A DNA stretch of 64,000 nucleotides from JARRON01 sp037383845 (GCA_037383845.1 JARRON010000003.1:1-64000), one strand, 5' to 3'. Shown: positions 8,090-16,967, counted from the first letter of the stretch. Made by a program: numbers and translations. The notes: generated by a model not told the origin, from the letters alone.

Positions 8090-9357
8090 TGAACGATAAG
8101 CGGCCAGAGGAGCTCTCCGGGCACCAGGACGACGAAGCCCGGGCGCCCACGGAACCCGTCTCCAGCGACGCGCCGTCCACGACCTCCGGCGGCATGGCCG
8201 GTGATCCCCGGGATGCTGATCCGCCGGCAGGCCGAGAAGCCGGCTCCCCGCCAGAACCCGAACCAGAGCTGCCGGAACCGCGCGGGCCCGCAAGTCCCCC
8301 GCCCCCCGAAGCGCCGGCCGCTCCGGCGCGCCGCGGTGGGGGCCTGCTGGCCTTCCTCGCGCTGCTGATCGCGCTGGCCGCAGCCGGCGGCGCCGGCTAC
8401 CTCTGGTGGTCTCAGCAGCAGGAAGGATCCCGGGAAAGCACTGCTCTGGCCGAGCTTCGCGATGCCGCCGACAACAATCAACAGCGGTTGTCCTCCCTGG
8501 AGCAGAGGCTGGAGGCCCGGATCGAGGCGCTGGACCAGGCGGTGGCGGGACGCCGCCAGGCGCTGGACGCGCTGAACCGGGGGCTGGAAAGTCTGGAGAA
8601 GGACGTAGCCCAGGCGCAGGAGCGGCTGGCCAGCCTTGCTGACACGGAACCGCCCGCCGAGCGCTCGCCGTCACTCGCGGATGCCGAGTACCTGCTGCTG
8701 GTGGCGAGCCGCGAGCTGAGCCTGGCCGACAACCACCAGGTCGCCCTGGCAGCTCTCCGGGAAGCGGACAGGCGCCTGCGACAGGTGGGCGACCCGGGGC
8801 TCCTGCCGGTCCGGCGTGCCATCAGCGACGATATCGCCGCCATCGAAGCGGCCGCCGACTCCGACGCCGACGGGCTCGCGATGCGGCTCGGCAGCCTGGC
8901 CGACCGGGTCCAGGGCCTGCCCCTGAGCGCTTCCCTGACGCCGGAACCCATCGGCAGCAGCACGGACGGCGGAGCAGCGGCATCGGGCTGGGAGCGCTTC
9001 AAGCAGCGCCTGTCCGACATGGCTTCCGGCCTGTTCCGGATCCGGCGCATGGATGCCCCGCCGGCCCCGCTGCTGTCGCCGGAGGAGAGCTTCTTCCTGT
9101 ATCGCAACGTCGAGCTCGACCTCAAGGCCGCCCGGCTGGCGGCCATGGAAGGCGACCAGGCCAACTACGACCAGAGCCTGAACTCGGCCCAGGCCACGGT
9201 GGAAGACTTCTTCCTTGCCGAGGATCCCGCGGTGAAGTCGTTCCTCTCGGCCCTGGCCGAGCTGCGCGACGCGAACGTGGCGCCCCCGGAGTGGCCGGAT
9301 ATCGGCGAGACCCTGGAGTCGCTTCGCTCGGTGACGGAGACGCACGGGGAGGCGTAA
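8089..9357 (+). CDS. hemX: HemX-family membrane protein
   Basis: 422 residues: an 80-residue Pro/Glu-rich cytoplasmic N-terminus, one transmembrane helix (about 85-107), then a long alpha-helical, coiled-coil-rich periplasmic part (EQRLEARIEALDQAV). It is often called uroporphyrinogen-III C-methyltransferase, but I see no methyltransferase motifs; the name comes from its operon position. Likely a membrane-anchored accessory to haem synthesis. Stop and hemY start overlap in TAATG. Confidence 0.88.
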   Translation: MNDKRPEELSGHQDDEARAPTEPVSSDAPSTTSGGMAGDPRDADPPAGREAGSPPEPEPELPEPRGPASPPPPEAPAAPARRGGGLLAFLALLIALAAAGGAGYLWWSQQQEGSRESTALAELRDAADNNQQRLSSLEQRLEARIEALDQAVAGRRQALDALNRGLESLEKDVAQAQERLASLADTEPPAERSPSLADAEYLLLVASRELSLADNHQVALAALREADRRLRQVGDPGLLPVRRAISDDIAAIEAAADSDADGLAMRLGSLADRVQGLPLSASLTPEPIGSSTDGGAAASGWERFKQRLSDMASGLFRIRRMDAPPAPLLSPEESFFLYRNVELDLKAARLAAMEGDQANYDQSLNSAQATVEDFFLAEDPAVKSFLSALAELRDANVAPPEWPDIGETLESLRSVTETHGEA

Positions 9358-10550
9358 TGCGCTTCAGCATTCTCTTGCTCATCGCCCTCGCCATCGGCGC
9401 CTTCGTGACGCAGTGGCTGCTGGGCGACCGGGGCTACGTGCTCATCCAGTTCCGTGGCTGGGCGGCGGAGATGTCCGTTCCCGGGCTCGTGCTCGCCATG
9501 GTGCTGTTCTACTTCGCCGTGCGGCTCCTGATCCATCTCATCCACCTGCCCAGGGACCTGGGGGAGGCGGCAGCCGACTTCCGGGCAAGCCGAGCCCAGA
9601 AGCGGCTGGATCGCGCCTTCGCGGCCCTGGCCGAGGGCAAGTGGGGGCGGAGTGAGCGACTGCTCAACCGGGTCAGCGCGGGGCCCGCATCCCTGGCCGG
9701 CTATCTGGCGGGCGCGCGGGCCGCCCAGGAGCAGGGTGCCCTGGAAAGGCGGGACGACTGGCTCACTGCCGCCTACGAATCCAATCCCGGCTCGGCGCCG
9801 GCGGTACTGATCACCCAGGCAGAGCTCCAGCTGGAGGCCGGGCAGATCGAAGAGGCCGTGGCCACGCTGAGGCAGATGGACACGGTGGCCCCTGGCCACC
9901 CCCGGGGCCTGGTTCTGATGGCCCGTGCGCTTGAGCGACAGGGGGACTGGGCCGGACTGGAGGCCCTGCTTCCGCGGCTCAAGGGGCGCAACGGGCTCAG
10001 CGACAAGGAGCTCCAGGAACTGGCGGTGAAGGTCCGCTGCGAGCGCCTGGCGGAAGCCCCCGACGGCGCGGCCCTGGATGCCACCTGGCAGCACATTCCC
10101 CGCGACCTGAGACGCCATCCTGGGGTCGTGGCCGCCTACGCCCGGACCGGGCTGAAGCTGGGCCACGTGGAAAACGTCGAGCGCGTCATCCGCAAGACGC
10201 TCCGCCACAGCTGGTCGGCGGAACTGGTAGACCTGTACGGTCGCATCGACGCGCCCAACCCGAATACCCAGCTGGCCGCCGCCGAGGGCTGGCTCCGGGA
10301 GCACCCGGAGGACCCGGATGTCCTGACCACCTGCGGGCGGCTTTGCCTGCGAAGCGAACTGTGGGGCAAGGCCCGGAGCTACCTGGAGACGAGCCTGGCC
10401 ATCCGGCCGACGCCGGAACTCTGGTGCCTCTACGGAGACCTGCTGACCCGCATGGGAGAATCCGGCGCCGCCTCGGAAGCGTTCCGCAAGGGACTGGAGG
10501 CCAGTGCCGGCACGGCTCCCGCGCTGACCGCGCCCCGGGACACCGACTAG
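9357..10550 (+). CDS. hemY: HemY-family TPR membrane protein
   Basis: 397 residues with two N-terminal transmembrane helices (about 3-20 and 41-65) and the HemY_N signature, then tetratricopeptide-like helical repeats to the end (FAALAEGKWGRSERLL; SELWGKARSYLETSL). Not the protoporphyrinogen oxidase that shares the symbol in Gram-positives. Last gene of the algZ-algR-hemCDXY unit, convergent with the reductase gene at 10547: the two 3' ends overlap by 4 nt. Confidence 0.9.
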   Translation: MRFSILLLIALAIGAFVTQWLLGDRGYVLIQFRGWAAEMSVPGLVLAMVLFYFAVRLLIHLIHLPRDLGEAAADFRASRAQKRLDRAFAALAEGKWGRSERLLNRVSAGPASLAGYLAGARAAQEQGALERRDDWLTAAYESNPGSAPAVLITQAELQLEAGQIEEAVATLRQMDTVAPGHPRGLVLMARALERQGDWAGLEALLPRLKGRNGLSDKELQELAVKVRCERLAEAPDGAALDATWQHIPRDLRRHPGVVAAYARTGLKLGHVENVERVIRKTLRHSWSAELVDLYGRIDAPNPNTQLAAAEGWLREHPEDPDVLTTCGRLCLRSELWGKARSYLETSLAIRPTPELWCLYGDLLTRMGESGAASEAFRKGLEASAGTAPALTAPRDTD

Positions 10551-11566
10551 ACCCCGGCCCGGTCCGGACCGTATTCAAAGGAATCGAAGTACAGCCGGTG
10601 CGGCGACAGCCCGTGGGCCGGGAACGCGTCCTGGATCGCCTCGATCATGGGCGGCGGTCCTGCCGCGTAAACGGCGACACCGGAAAGGTCGGGGAAGTCC
10701 TCCAGCACGGCGTCATGGACCCAGCCGCGGCGCCCGGACCAGGCGCTGTCCGCTTCCGACATCACGGGCACGAAGTCCAGCCAGTCCAGCCCCCGGGCCC
10801 AGGCCGACACGTTCTCGCCCTCGTAAAGGTCCGCCGGCGTGCGCACGCCCCAGTAGAAGTGCACCTTCCGGCTGCTGCCGGTGTGCATCAGGTGCCGAAG
10901 CATGGACTTGATGGGCGCGTAGCCGGTGCCTCCGGCCACCATGAGCGCCGGCGCGCCTCCGTCGTCCCGGAGCCAGAAGCCCCCCAGCGGCCCCTCGAGC
11001 CGGAGCAGCGACCGGTCCTTCAGGGCGCCGAACACCTGGCCGGTGAAATCACCGCCCGGCACCCGGCGAACATGCAGTTCCAGCCGGTGCTCCTCGTGAG
11101 GCGGATTGGCCATGGAGAAACTCCGGCGTCGTCCGTCCTTCAGGAGAATGTCCACGTACTGCCCGGGCAGGAAGACGAAGGGCTCGAAGGACGGCAGCTT
11201 CAGTGTCAGCTGCATCACGTCCGGCGCCAGCAGGTTCCTGGACTCAAGCCTGCAGGGCAGCCGACGGATACGGACCTCCTCGGGGAGCTCCATGGCCCGG
11301 GCCTCCACCACCAGGTCGGTCCGGGCGCAGGCCTGGCAGAGCAGGACTTTGCCGGAGGCAGCGTCGGCGGCGTCCATGGCGGCCGGTGCCCCCCGGGGAT
11401 AGTGGATATGACCTTCCAGGACTGTCGCCTCGCAGGCACCGCAGCTACCGCCGCGACAGCTGTGGGGCAGGTGCAGGCCGGCCCGGAGACCGGCAGCCAG
11501 CACTGTCTCGCCTTCGGCCACCTCGAAGCACTCGTCGCCGGGGTGTAATCTGACCTTATGGGTCAT
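10547..11566 (-). CDS. 2Fe-2S ferredoxin/FAD NAD(P)H reductase (Fre / CDP-6-deoxyglucoseen-reductase-like)
   Basis: 339 residues. The N-terminal plant-type ferredoxin domain has cluster cysteines in HSCRGGSCGACEA and LLCQAC. It is followed by an FAD domain (RRSFSMANPP) and an NAD(P)H domain (VAGGTGYAPIKSMLRHL; YAAGPPPMIEAI). Such proteins lie near ubiD in many gammaproteobacteria (E. coli fre-ubiD), and reduced flavin is needed for the UbiX/UbiD prenyl-FMN system. A role in flavin reduction is therefore inferred; the true acceptor is unknown. The start MTHKVRLHPG at 11566 overlaps the divergent gene's start. Confidence 0.85.
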   Translation of the reverse strand: MTHKVRLHPGDECFEVAEGETVLAAGLRAGLHLPHSCRGGSCGACEATVLEGHIHYPRGAPAAMDAADAASGKVLLCQACARTDLVVEARAMELPEEVRIRRLPCRLESRNLLAPDVMQLTLKLPSFEPFVFLPGQYVDILLKDGRRRSFSMANPPHEEHRLELHVRRVPGGDFTGQVFGALKDRSLLRLEGPLGGFWLRDDGGAPALMVAGGTGYAPIKSMLRHLMHTGSSRKVHFYWGVRTPADLYEGENVSAWARGLDWLDFVPVMSEADSAWSGRRGWVHDAVLEDFPDLSGVAVYAAGPPPMIEAIQDAFPAHGLSPHRLYFDSFEYGPDRAGV

Positions 11567-12460
11567 GAAACTGCTGTCGACTCCTCTGGCCGGGGAATCA
11601 CCGTCGTGGGCTGCGGTTACACGGGTCGCCGGGTCGCGGCAATGTGCCTGCCAGCGGGCCGGGACTTCCTGGGCCTCGTCAGGAGGGGCGAGCACCTGGC
11701 GGAGCTCCGCGCAACCGGCGTCCCTGCCGAACACCTGGACCTGGACGAGGCCGGCCCCGCCTTGCCGGGCGCCTGGACCCAGGACCGGGCGCTCATCTAC
11801 ATGGTCCCGCCGCCGGCTGCCGGGACGACCGATCCGCGGATCCGGAGATTTCTCGATCGGCTGGCAGTGGCCCCCGCGGCGCTAGTGTACCTCAGCACCA
11901 CGGCTGTTTACGGGGACGCCGGGGGGGCCGTCGTGGACGAAGAAACCCCGCCGGCGCCTGCTGCGGACCGGGGACGCCGACGGCTCGACGCCGAGCAGTC
12001 TGTGGAGGCCTACGGCCGGCTGGCGGGCCTCCCGATCCGCATCCTGCGGGTGCCCGGCATTTACGGCCCAGGCCGGCTGCCCGTGGAGCGGATCCGGGCC
12101 GGCGCCCGAATGCCCCTGGAGGCGCAGGCCGGTCCCGGCAACCGAATCCACGTGGACGACCTGGCCGCGGTCTGCCTCGCTGCCGCGGATTACACCGGCC
12201 CGGAACAGGTATTCAACGTCGGCGACGGAGACCACGCCTCCATGACCGGCTACTTCCAGGCCGTCGCCCGGGCCGCGGGCCTCCCGGAGCCGGAGCAGGT
12301 TCCCATGGAGATCCTGCTCCCGGAGGTCTCGGCGGCGATGCGGGGCTTCCTGACCGAGCAGCGGAAGGTGTCCACCGCCCGGATGCGCCAGGTGCTGGGC
12401 TTTACGCCCCGTTACGCGGATTTCCGCGAGGGTATCCGGGCCAGCCTGGCCCCGGAGTAG
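11558..12460 (+). CDS. NAD(P)-dependent epimerase/dehydratase-like protein (extended SDR, YeeZ-like)
   Basis: 300 residues. The N-terminal Rossmann motif VVGCGYTGRRVA appears after about 15 residues, VYLSTTAVYGDAGG carries the S-T-Y type active-site segment, and RVPGIYGPGRLPVERI with RIHVDDLAAVC complete the extended-SDR pattern. The conserved YxxxK is degenerate (QSVEAYGRLA), so catalysis is uncertain. The ATG at 11558 shares bases with the divergent reductase start; no better start precedes the Rossmann strand and no clear Shine-Dalgarno is seen. Confidence 0.78.
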   Translation: MGHETAVDSSGRGITVVGCGYTGRRVAAMCLPAGRDFLGLVRRGEHLAELRATGVPAEHLDLDEAGPALPGAWTQDRALIYMVPPPAAGTTDPRIRRFLDRLAVAPAALVYLSTTAVYGDAGGAVVDEETPPAPAADRGRRRLDAEQSVEAYGRLAGLPIRILRVPGIYGPGRLPVERIRAGARMPLEAQAGPGNRIHVDDLAAVCLAAADYTGPEQVFNVGDGDHASMTGYFQAVARAAGLPEPEQVPMEILLPEVSAAMRGFLTEQRKVSTARMRQVLGFTPRYADFREGIRASLAPE

Positions 12461-12515
12461 CGAAAAGGCTCCGGGAAACAGGCACATCCGTTCGCACCAA
12501 GGGTCTTGCATTTCG

Positions 12516-12539
12516 TATACAATGCGCAAAATTCATTGT
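12516..12539 (+). promoter_or_regulatory. Putative promoter/operator of the GntR gene
   Basis: An AT-rich island in GC-rich DNA. TATACAAT (12516-12523) contains a good -10 hexamer, TACAAT (12518-12523). The half-site ACAATG (12519-12524) is repeated inverted as CATTGT (12534-12539), with a 9-nt spacer, between the -10 and the GntR start. No convincing -35 at 17 bp. Autoregulation is common in FCD-type GntR genes; binding here is inference. Confidence 0.45.
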
Positions 12540-12552
12540 TCAGGAGAGCGCC

Positions 12553-13203
12553 ATGGCGATCCGGAGGCTGAGCCTGAGGGAGCAGGTGCGTGACGAGCTG
12601 GTGGGCTGGCTTGCGAGCGGCCGCCTGGCTCCGGGCCAGCGGCTGGAGGAGGAGAAGCTCAGCCGGGCCCTGGGGGTCAGCCGCACGCCGGTTCGCGAAG
12701 CCCTAACCAGCCTGGTGGCTGACGGCCTGGTGGTCGCGGAAGCCCACCGGGGATTCCGGGTACCCGGGCTGTCGGCGGACCGGGTCCGGGACCTGTTCCC
12801 CGTGGCCGGCGCCCTGGAGGCCCTGGCGCTGAGACTTTCAGGACACGGTGCCCAGGCCCTGGCAGCGCCCCTCCGGGAGATCAACGCTCACCTGGCCGCG
12901 GAGCATCTCTCGCCGCGCCAGCGCCAGGAGCTGGACCGGCGCTGGCACGCGACGCTGGTGAGCCGGAATCCCAACCGGGAGGCCGCAGCGCTCCTGGAGC
13001 GTGTCCGCGACCGTCTCGCGCCCTACGGAGGCAGCTGGGAGGGGCCCGCCGCCGAGGTGGAAGCCTCACGGTCCGAACACGAACGCATCGCGGAGCTTCT
13101 CGGCTCGGGGCGCGTCGAGGAGGCCGCCGAAGCGGTACTCCGTCACTGGGTCCGCGCGGCAAGGCCGGTGGCGGCCTGGGCCGAGCGGGCCGGCGAAACC
13201 TAG
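12553..13203 (+). CDS. GntR-family transcriptional regulator (FCD/FadR-like)
   Basis: 216 residues. The N-terminal winged helix-turn-helix (about 5-70) has the GntR signature SRALGVSRTPVREALTSLVADGLV followed by a wing (GFRVPGL), and the all-helical FCD-type effector domain follows with histidines in SEHERIAELL and LRHWVRA that could bind metal or carboxylate. No metabolic gene is in the same direction next to it, so the regulon is unknown. Start chosen at MAIRRLSLREQV, preceded by AGGAGAG. Its TAG stop shares CTAG with the convergent ParA gene. Confidence 0.87.
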   Translation: MAIRRLSLREQVRDELVGWLASGRLAPGQRLEEEKLSRALGVSRTPVREALTSLVADGLVVAEAHRGFRVPGLSADRVRDLFPVAGALEALALRLSGHGAQALAAPLREINAHLAAEHLSPRQRQELDRRWHATLVSRNPNREAAALLERVRDRLAPYGGSWEGPAAEVEASRSEHERIAELLGSGRVEEAAEAVLRHWVRAARPVAAWAERAGET

Positions 13204-13838
13204 GGCCGGCTGGCCGGACTTTCCAACCAGTCGCACAGGGGACCCCACTGCTCCCAGTCCGGCCACGCCAGGTACTGCGGCAGTTCGAACACCCCCAGTC
13301 CCCGGGCGTAGGCGCGGACGTAATTCTGGGCGTCCCGCAGCGTGGCCACGTAGGGCACGGGCAGGCCCCGAAGGTAGGCATCCAGGGCGTCGAACGACAG
13401 GGTGTTCTCCTTGATCCGGTTGGCCAGTACCGCGATCCGGGCCTGCTGCCGGGCGATCTTGCCCACCTCCAGGACCTCGTTCACGAACTGGCTCGCCGCC
13501 CGCATGTCGATCTCCGACGGCAGCACCGGCACCAGTATGGTCTCCGCCCGGCGGACCAGTTCCGTCAGCTCCCGGCCGTGAGCCCGCGCCGGGGCGTCGA
13601 TGATCACCACGTCGGCGCTGCGCGGCACCGAACGCAGTCCGTCCTCGAAGGCCGCAACGCCGGTCACCGGCGGCGCGTCCGCCGGCCGGGTGTCGGCCCA
13701 GTCCAGGGAGGACCGCTGGCTGTCGAAATCTGCAAGGGCCACTGCCTTGTTCCGCGTGGCATACCAGCTGGCCAGGTTAGTGGCGACGGTACTCTTGCCG
13801 CAGCCGCCTTTCGGGTTCATCACGAGGATGTGACGCAT
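13200..13838 (-). CDS. ParA/MinD-family ATPase, orphan
   Basis: 212 residues with the deviant Walker A KGGCGKST (10-17) including the signature lysine, the switch I-like DFDSQRSSLDWA, and Walker B VVIIDAPA. This is the small ParA class without an N-terminal DNA-binding domain. No parB-like or McdB-like partner is next to it; it follows ubiD by 28 bp on the same strand, probably in the same transcript. Its role could be positioning of a protein complex rather than DNA segregation, which cannot be decided here. Confidence 0.85.
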   Translation of the reverse strand: MRHILVMNPKGGCGKSTVATNLASWYATRNKAVALADFDSQRSSLDWADTRPADAPPVTGVAAFEDGLRSVPRSADVVIIDAPARAHGRELTELVRRAETILVPVLPSEIDMRAASQFVNEVLEVGKIARQQARIAVLANRIKENTLSFDALDAYLRGLPVPYVATLRDAQNYVRAYARGLGVFELPQYLAWPDWEQWGPLCDWLESPASRP

Positions 13839-13866
13839 GGTCCTTGGTCTCCTGAGACGTTGAGTT

Positions 13867-15333
13867 TCAGTCGATGTCCAGCTCCGGCCACAACGCGTCG
13901 ATGCGCGCGCTGACTTCCGGGTCCATCCGGATGGGCCGACCCCATTCCCGGCTGGTGTCCCCCGGACACTTGTTCGTCGCGTCGAAGCCGATCTTCGATC
14001 CCAGCCCGGACACGGGAGAAGCGAAATCCAGATAGTCGATGGGCGTGTTCTCCACCATGACCGTATCCCTGGCGGGGTCCATGCGCGTGGTCATCGCCCA
14101 TATGACGTCCCGCCAGTCCCGCGTGTTCACGTCGTCGTCGGTGACCACGACGAACTTGGTGTACATGAACTGCCTGAGGAAAGACCACACGCCCATCATG
14201 ACGCGCTTGGCGTGACCCGGGTACTGCTTCTTCATGCTCACCACCGCCATGCGATAGGAGCAACCCTCGGGCGGCAGGTAGAAATCGACGATCTCCGGAA
14301 ACTGCTTCTGGAGCAGGGGCACGAAAACCTCGTTGAGCGCTACCCCCAGGATGGCCGGCTCGTCCGGGGGTCGCCCGGTATAGGTGCTGTGGTAGATGGG
14401 ATTGTCCCGCCAGGTAATCCGGTTCACCGTGAACACCGGGAACGCGTCCACCTCATTGTAGTAGCCGGTGTGATCGCCGAAGGGTCCCTCCGGCGCCGTA
14501 TCCCCCGGAACGATGTGCCCCTCCAGGACGATCTCGGCGCTGGCGGGCACCTGCAGTTCGGAGTCCATGCACTCGACCAGTTCCGTGCGCGCGCCGCGAA
14601 GCAGGCCGGCAAAAGCGTACTCGGACAGGGTGTCCGGCACAGGGGTCACCGCGCCGAGGATGGTGGCCGGGTCAGCCCCCAGGGCAACGGCCACCGGGAA
14701 CGGCTCCCCGGGCCGGGCGGCCTGCCAGTCCCTGAAATCAAGGGCGCCGCCACGATGGGACAGCCAGCGCATGATGAGCCGGTTCGGGCCGATCACCTGC
14801 TGGCGATAGATGCCCAGGTTCTGCCGGGACCGTTCCGGCCCCCGGGTAATCACGAGCCCCCAGGTAATCAGAGGGCCGGCGTCGCCCGGCCAGCAGGTCT
14901 GGACAGGCAGCCGGCCCAGATCCACCTCCGGGCCCTCGGCCACGTTCGCCTGGCACGGCGCCGAGCGCACGACTTTCGGGGCCATGTTCATCACCTGGCG
15001 GAAGATCGGAAGCTTCTCCCAGGCGTCCCGCATCCCCTTGGGCGGATCCGGCTCTTTCAGAAACGCCAGCAGCCGGCCAACCTCCCGGAGCGCCTCCACG
15101 GAATCCTGACCCATGCCCAGGGCGACCCGGCGCGGCGTGCCGAAGAGATTGCCCAGCACGGGCATGTCGAAGCCCGCGGGATTCTCGAACAGCAGTGCCG
15201 GTCCGCCCCGCTTCAGGGTGCGGTCGCAGATCTCCGTCATCTCCAGCCGCGGGCTGACCGATGCCCCGATGCGCTTCAGCTCACCGTCGGCTTCCAGTTG
15301 CTGGAGGAAGTCCCTCAGGTCCCGGTATTTCAT
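13867..15333 (-). CDS. ubiD: 4-hydroxy-3-polyprenylbenzoate decarboxylase UbiD
   Basis: 488 residues. Prenylated-FMN-dependent decarboxylase of ubiquinone synthesis. Recognised by MKYRDLRDFLQQLEADGELK, RGGPALLFENPAG, YRQQVIGPNRLIMRWLSHRG, EGPFGDHTGYYN, and the late KRVMMGVWSFLRQFMYTKF and VVTDDDVNTRDWRDV, all hallmark UbiD motifs with the Arg/Glu catalytic region. The start MKYRDLRD is the family N-terminus; no other start is in frame nearby. Divergent from dapF (48 bp apart). Confidence 0.96.
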   Translation of the reverse strand: MKYRDLRDFLQQLEADGELKRIGASVSPRLEMTEICDRTLKRGGPALLFENPAGFDMPVLGNLFGTPRRVALGMGQDSVEALREVGRLLAFLKEPDPPKGMRDAWEKLPIFRQVMNMAPKVVRSAPCQANVAEGPEVDLGRLPVQTCWPGDAGPLITWGLVITRGPERSRQNLGIYRQQVIGPNRLIMRWLSHRGGALDFRDWQAARPGEPFPVAVALGADPATILGAVTPVPDTLSEYAFAGLLRGARTELVECMDSELQVPASAEIVLEGHIVPGDTAPEGPFGDHTGYYNEVDAFPVFTVNRITWRDNPIYHSTYTGRPPDEPAILGVALNEVFVPLLQKQFPEIVDFYLPPEGCSYRMAVVSMKKQYPGHAKRVMMGVWSFLRQFMYTKFVVVTDDDVNTRDWRDVIWAMTTRMDPARDTVMVENTPIDYLDFASPVSGLGSKIGFDATNKCPGDTSREWGRPIRMDPEVSARIDALWPELDID

Positions 15334-15362
15334 GCTGGTCCAATCCCGCGGCCGGCGCCCAC

Positions 15363-15368
15363 TATAAT
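15363..15368 (+). promoter_or_regulatory. Consensus -10 (TATAAT) upstream of dapF
   Basis: A perfect TATAAT ending 12 bp before the chosen dapF ATG. The expected start of transcription (about 15375) would leave a leader of only about 6 nt, or the true start codon is further in. No good -35 at 17 bp. Confidence 0.5.
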
Positions 15369-15380
15369 CAGGCCCACTCC

Positions 15381-16238
15381 ATGCGCCAAACTGCCCCCAA
15401 CGCCCACGCCGCTGTCGTGCCATTTTCCAAGATGGAAGGGCTCGGAAACGACTTCATGGTGGTGGATGCCCGCGGCTTTTCCTTCGACCCGCCCGGGGCC
15501 CGCGTGCGCGCGCTGGCGGACCGCCGCACCGGCGTGGGTTTCGACCAGCTGCTGGTACTGGAGGACCCCGGGACGGACGACGCCGCCTTCGCCTACCGCA
15601 TCTGGAATGCCGATGGCGAGGCGGTCGCCCAGTGCGGAAACGGGGCGCGCTGCCTGGCCTGGCTGTGGGCGCGGGAGCTTTCCCCGGGAGCGGGCCGCTT
15701 CGTCATGGCAAGCCCCGCGGGGCCGGTGGAAGCCACGGTCGAAGACGGCCGGGTGTCGGTCTGCATGGGCGAACCTGCATTCGATCCGGCCCGGGTGCCC
15801 ATGAAGGCGACAAGCGAGGCGGCGCGCTATACCATTGACGTCCAAGGCAATCCCGTGGAGCTGGGCGCCGTCTCCATGGGCAATCCTCACGCGGTCATCG
15901 TCGTGGATGACGTCGCAGCCGCGCCGGTGGCGACACTGGGTCCGGCGGTGGAATCTCATCCGGCGTTCCCGGAACGGGTCAACGTGGGGTTTGTCCAGCA
16001 GCTCGATTCCGGCCACCTGGCGCTGCGGGTTCACGAACGGGGATGCGGCGAAACCCGGGCCTGCGGGACCGGGGCCTGTGCCGCCGCCGCCGTGCTGCGG
16101 GACCGGGGCCAGACAGATCCCGGGGTGGACGTGGATCTGCCGGGAGGCCGGCTGCGGATTCGCTGGGAGGGCCGCGGCCATGCCCTGTGGATGAGCGGCC
16201 CGGCGCGGAAGGTATTCGAAGGAAGCGTAGAAGCATGA
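15381..16238 (+). CDS. dapF: Diaminopimelate epimerase
   Basis: Interconverts LL- and meso-diaminopimelate for lysine and peptidoglycan synthesis. 285 residues from this start. The two catalytic cysteines lie in AQCGNGARCLAW and RACGTGACAAAA, and FSKMEGLGNDFMVVD, GNPHAVI and ERVNVGFV are typical. The start is uncertain: MRQT at 15381, a GTG at 15417 or an ATG at 15432 are all possible, and family members usually begin only a few residues before KMEGLGNDF. The stop overlaps the next start in ATGA. Confidence 0.95.
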   Translation: MRQTAPNAHAAVVPFSKMEGLGNDFMVVDARGFSFDPPGARVRALADRRTGVGFDQLLVLEDPGTDDAAFAYRIWNADGEAVAQCGNGARCLAWLWARELSPGAGRFVMASPAGPVEATVEDGRVSVCMGEPAFDPARVPMKATSEAARYTIDVQGNPVELGAVSMGNPHAVIVVDDVAAAPVATLGPAVESHPAFPERVNVGFVQQLDSGHLALRVHERGCGETRACGTGACAAAAVLRDRGQTDPGVDVDLPGGRLRIRWEGRGHALWMSGPARKVFEGSVEA

Positions 16239-16951
16239 AGGAACAAACCCGCCCCACCGCCGAGACCGCGCCGGAAGAAGACCTGGTGCAGTACCTCACA
16301 GAGCATCCGGACTTCTTCGAACGGCATCCGCGACTGCTCGAGAAGCTCCATCTTCCCCACGCCACCGGCGGCGCCGCCGTCTCCCTGGTGGAGCGCCAGG
16401 TGGCAGTGCTGCAGGACAAGAACCGGGGCCTGGAGCGCCGCCTCAAGGAACTGGTGGACGTCGCCCGCAGCAACACCCACCTGTCGGAAAAGGTGCATGC
16501 GCTGGCGATCCGGCTGCTCAGGGCCCGGGGCACCGAGGGTGTCCTGGCCGCCCTGGAGGCGGGGCTGAGGGAGGATTTCGGCGCCCACCAGACCGTGGTC
16601 ATCCTGCTCCACAACACCTCCGAGATCGTGCAGCAGCCAGCCACCCGATTCATGCGCTACGTGGACCGCTCGGACCCGACCCTCAAGGCGTTCGCCACCT
16701 TCATCGAGAACGGCCGGCCCCGCTGCGGCCGGGTGCGGGACGTGCAGCGGGAGTTCCTGTTCACCGGCGACTCTGCCGGCATCGCCTCCGTGGCCATGGT
16801 GCCGCTGGGACCCTCCTGTGAAATCGGCATCCTGGCCATCGGCAGCAACGACGCCACCCGATTCAATCCCACCATGAGCACCGATTTCCTCGGCCGCATC
16901 GGGGAGCTGGCCAGCGCCGCCCTGGCCGCCAGCCGCGAGCCGGCAGGCTGA
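16235..16951 (+). CDS. DUF484 family protein
   Basis: 238 residues. DUF484 has a helical N-terminus (DLVQYLTEHPDFFERHPRLL) and a GAF-like C-terminal domain ending in CEIGILAIGSNDATRFNPTM, all present here. It sits between dapF and xerC as in most gammaproteobacteria, coupled by ATGA to dapF and 16 bp before xerC. Function not established. Confidence 0.9.
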   Translation: MKEQTRPTAETAPEEDLVQYLTEHPDFFERHPRLLEKLHLPHATGGAAVSLVERQVAVLQDKNRGLERRLKELVDVARSNTHLSEKVHALAIRLLRARGTEGVLAALEAGLREDFGAHQTVVILLHNTSEIVQQPATRFMRYVDRSDPTLKAFATFIENGRPRCGRVRDVQREFLFTGDSAGIASVAMVPLGPSCEIGILAIGSNDATRFNPTMSTDFLGRIGELASAALAASREPAG

Positions 16952-16967
16952 AAGGCATCCCGGCGAC

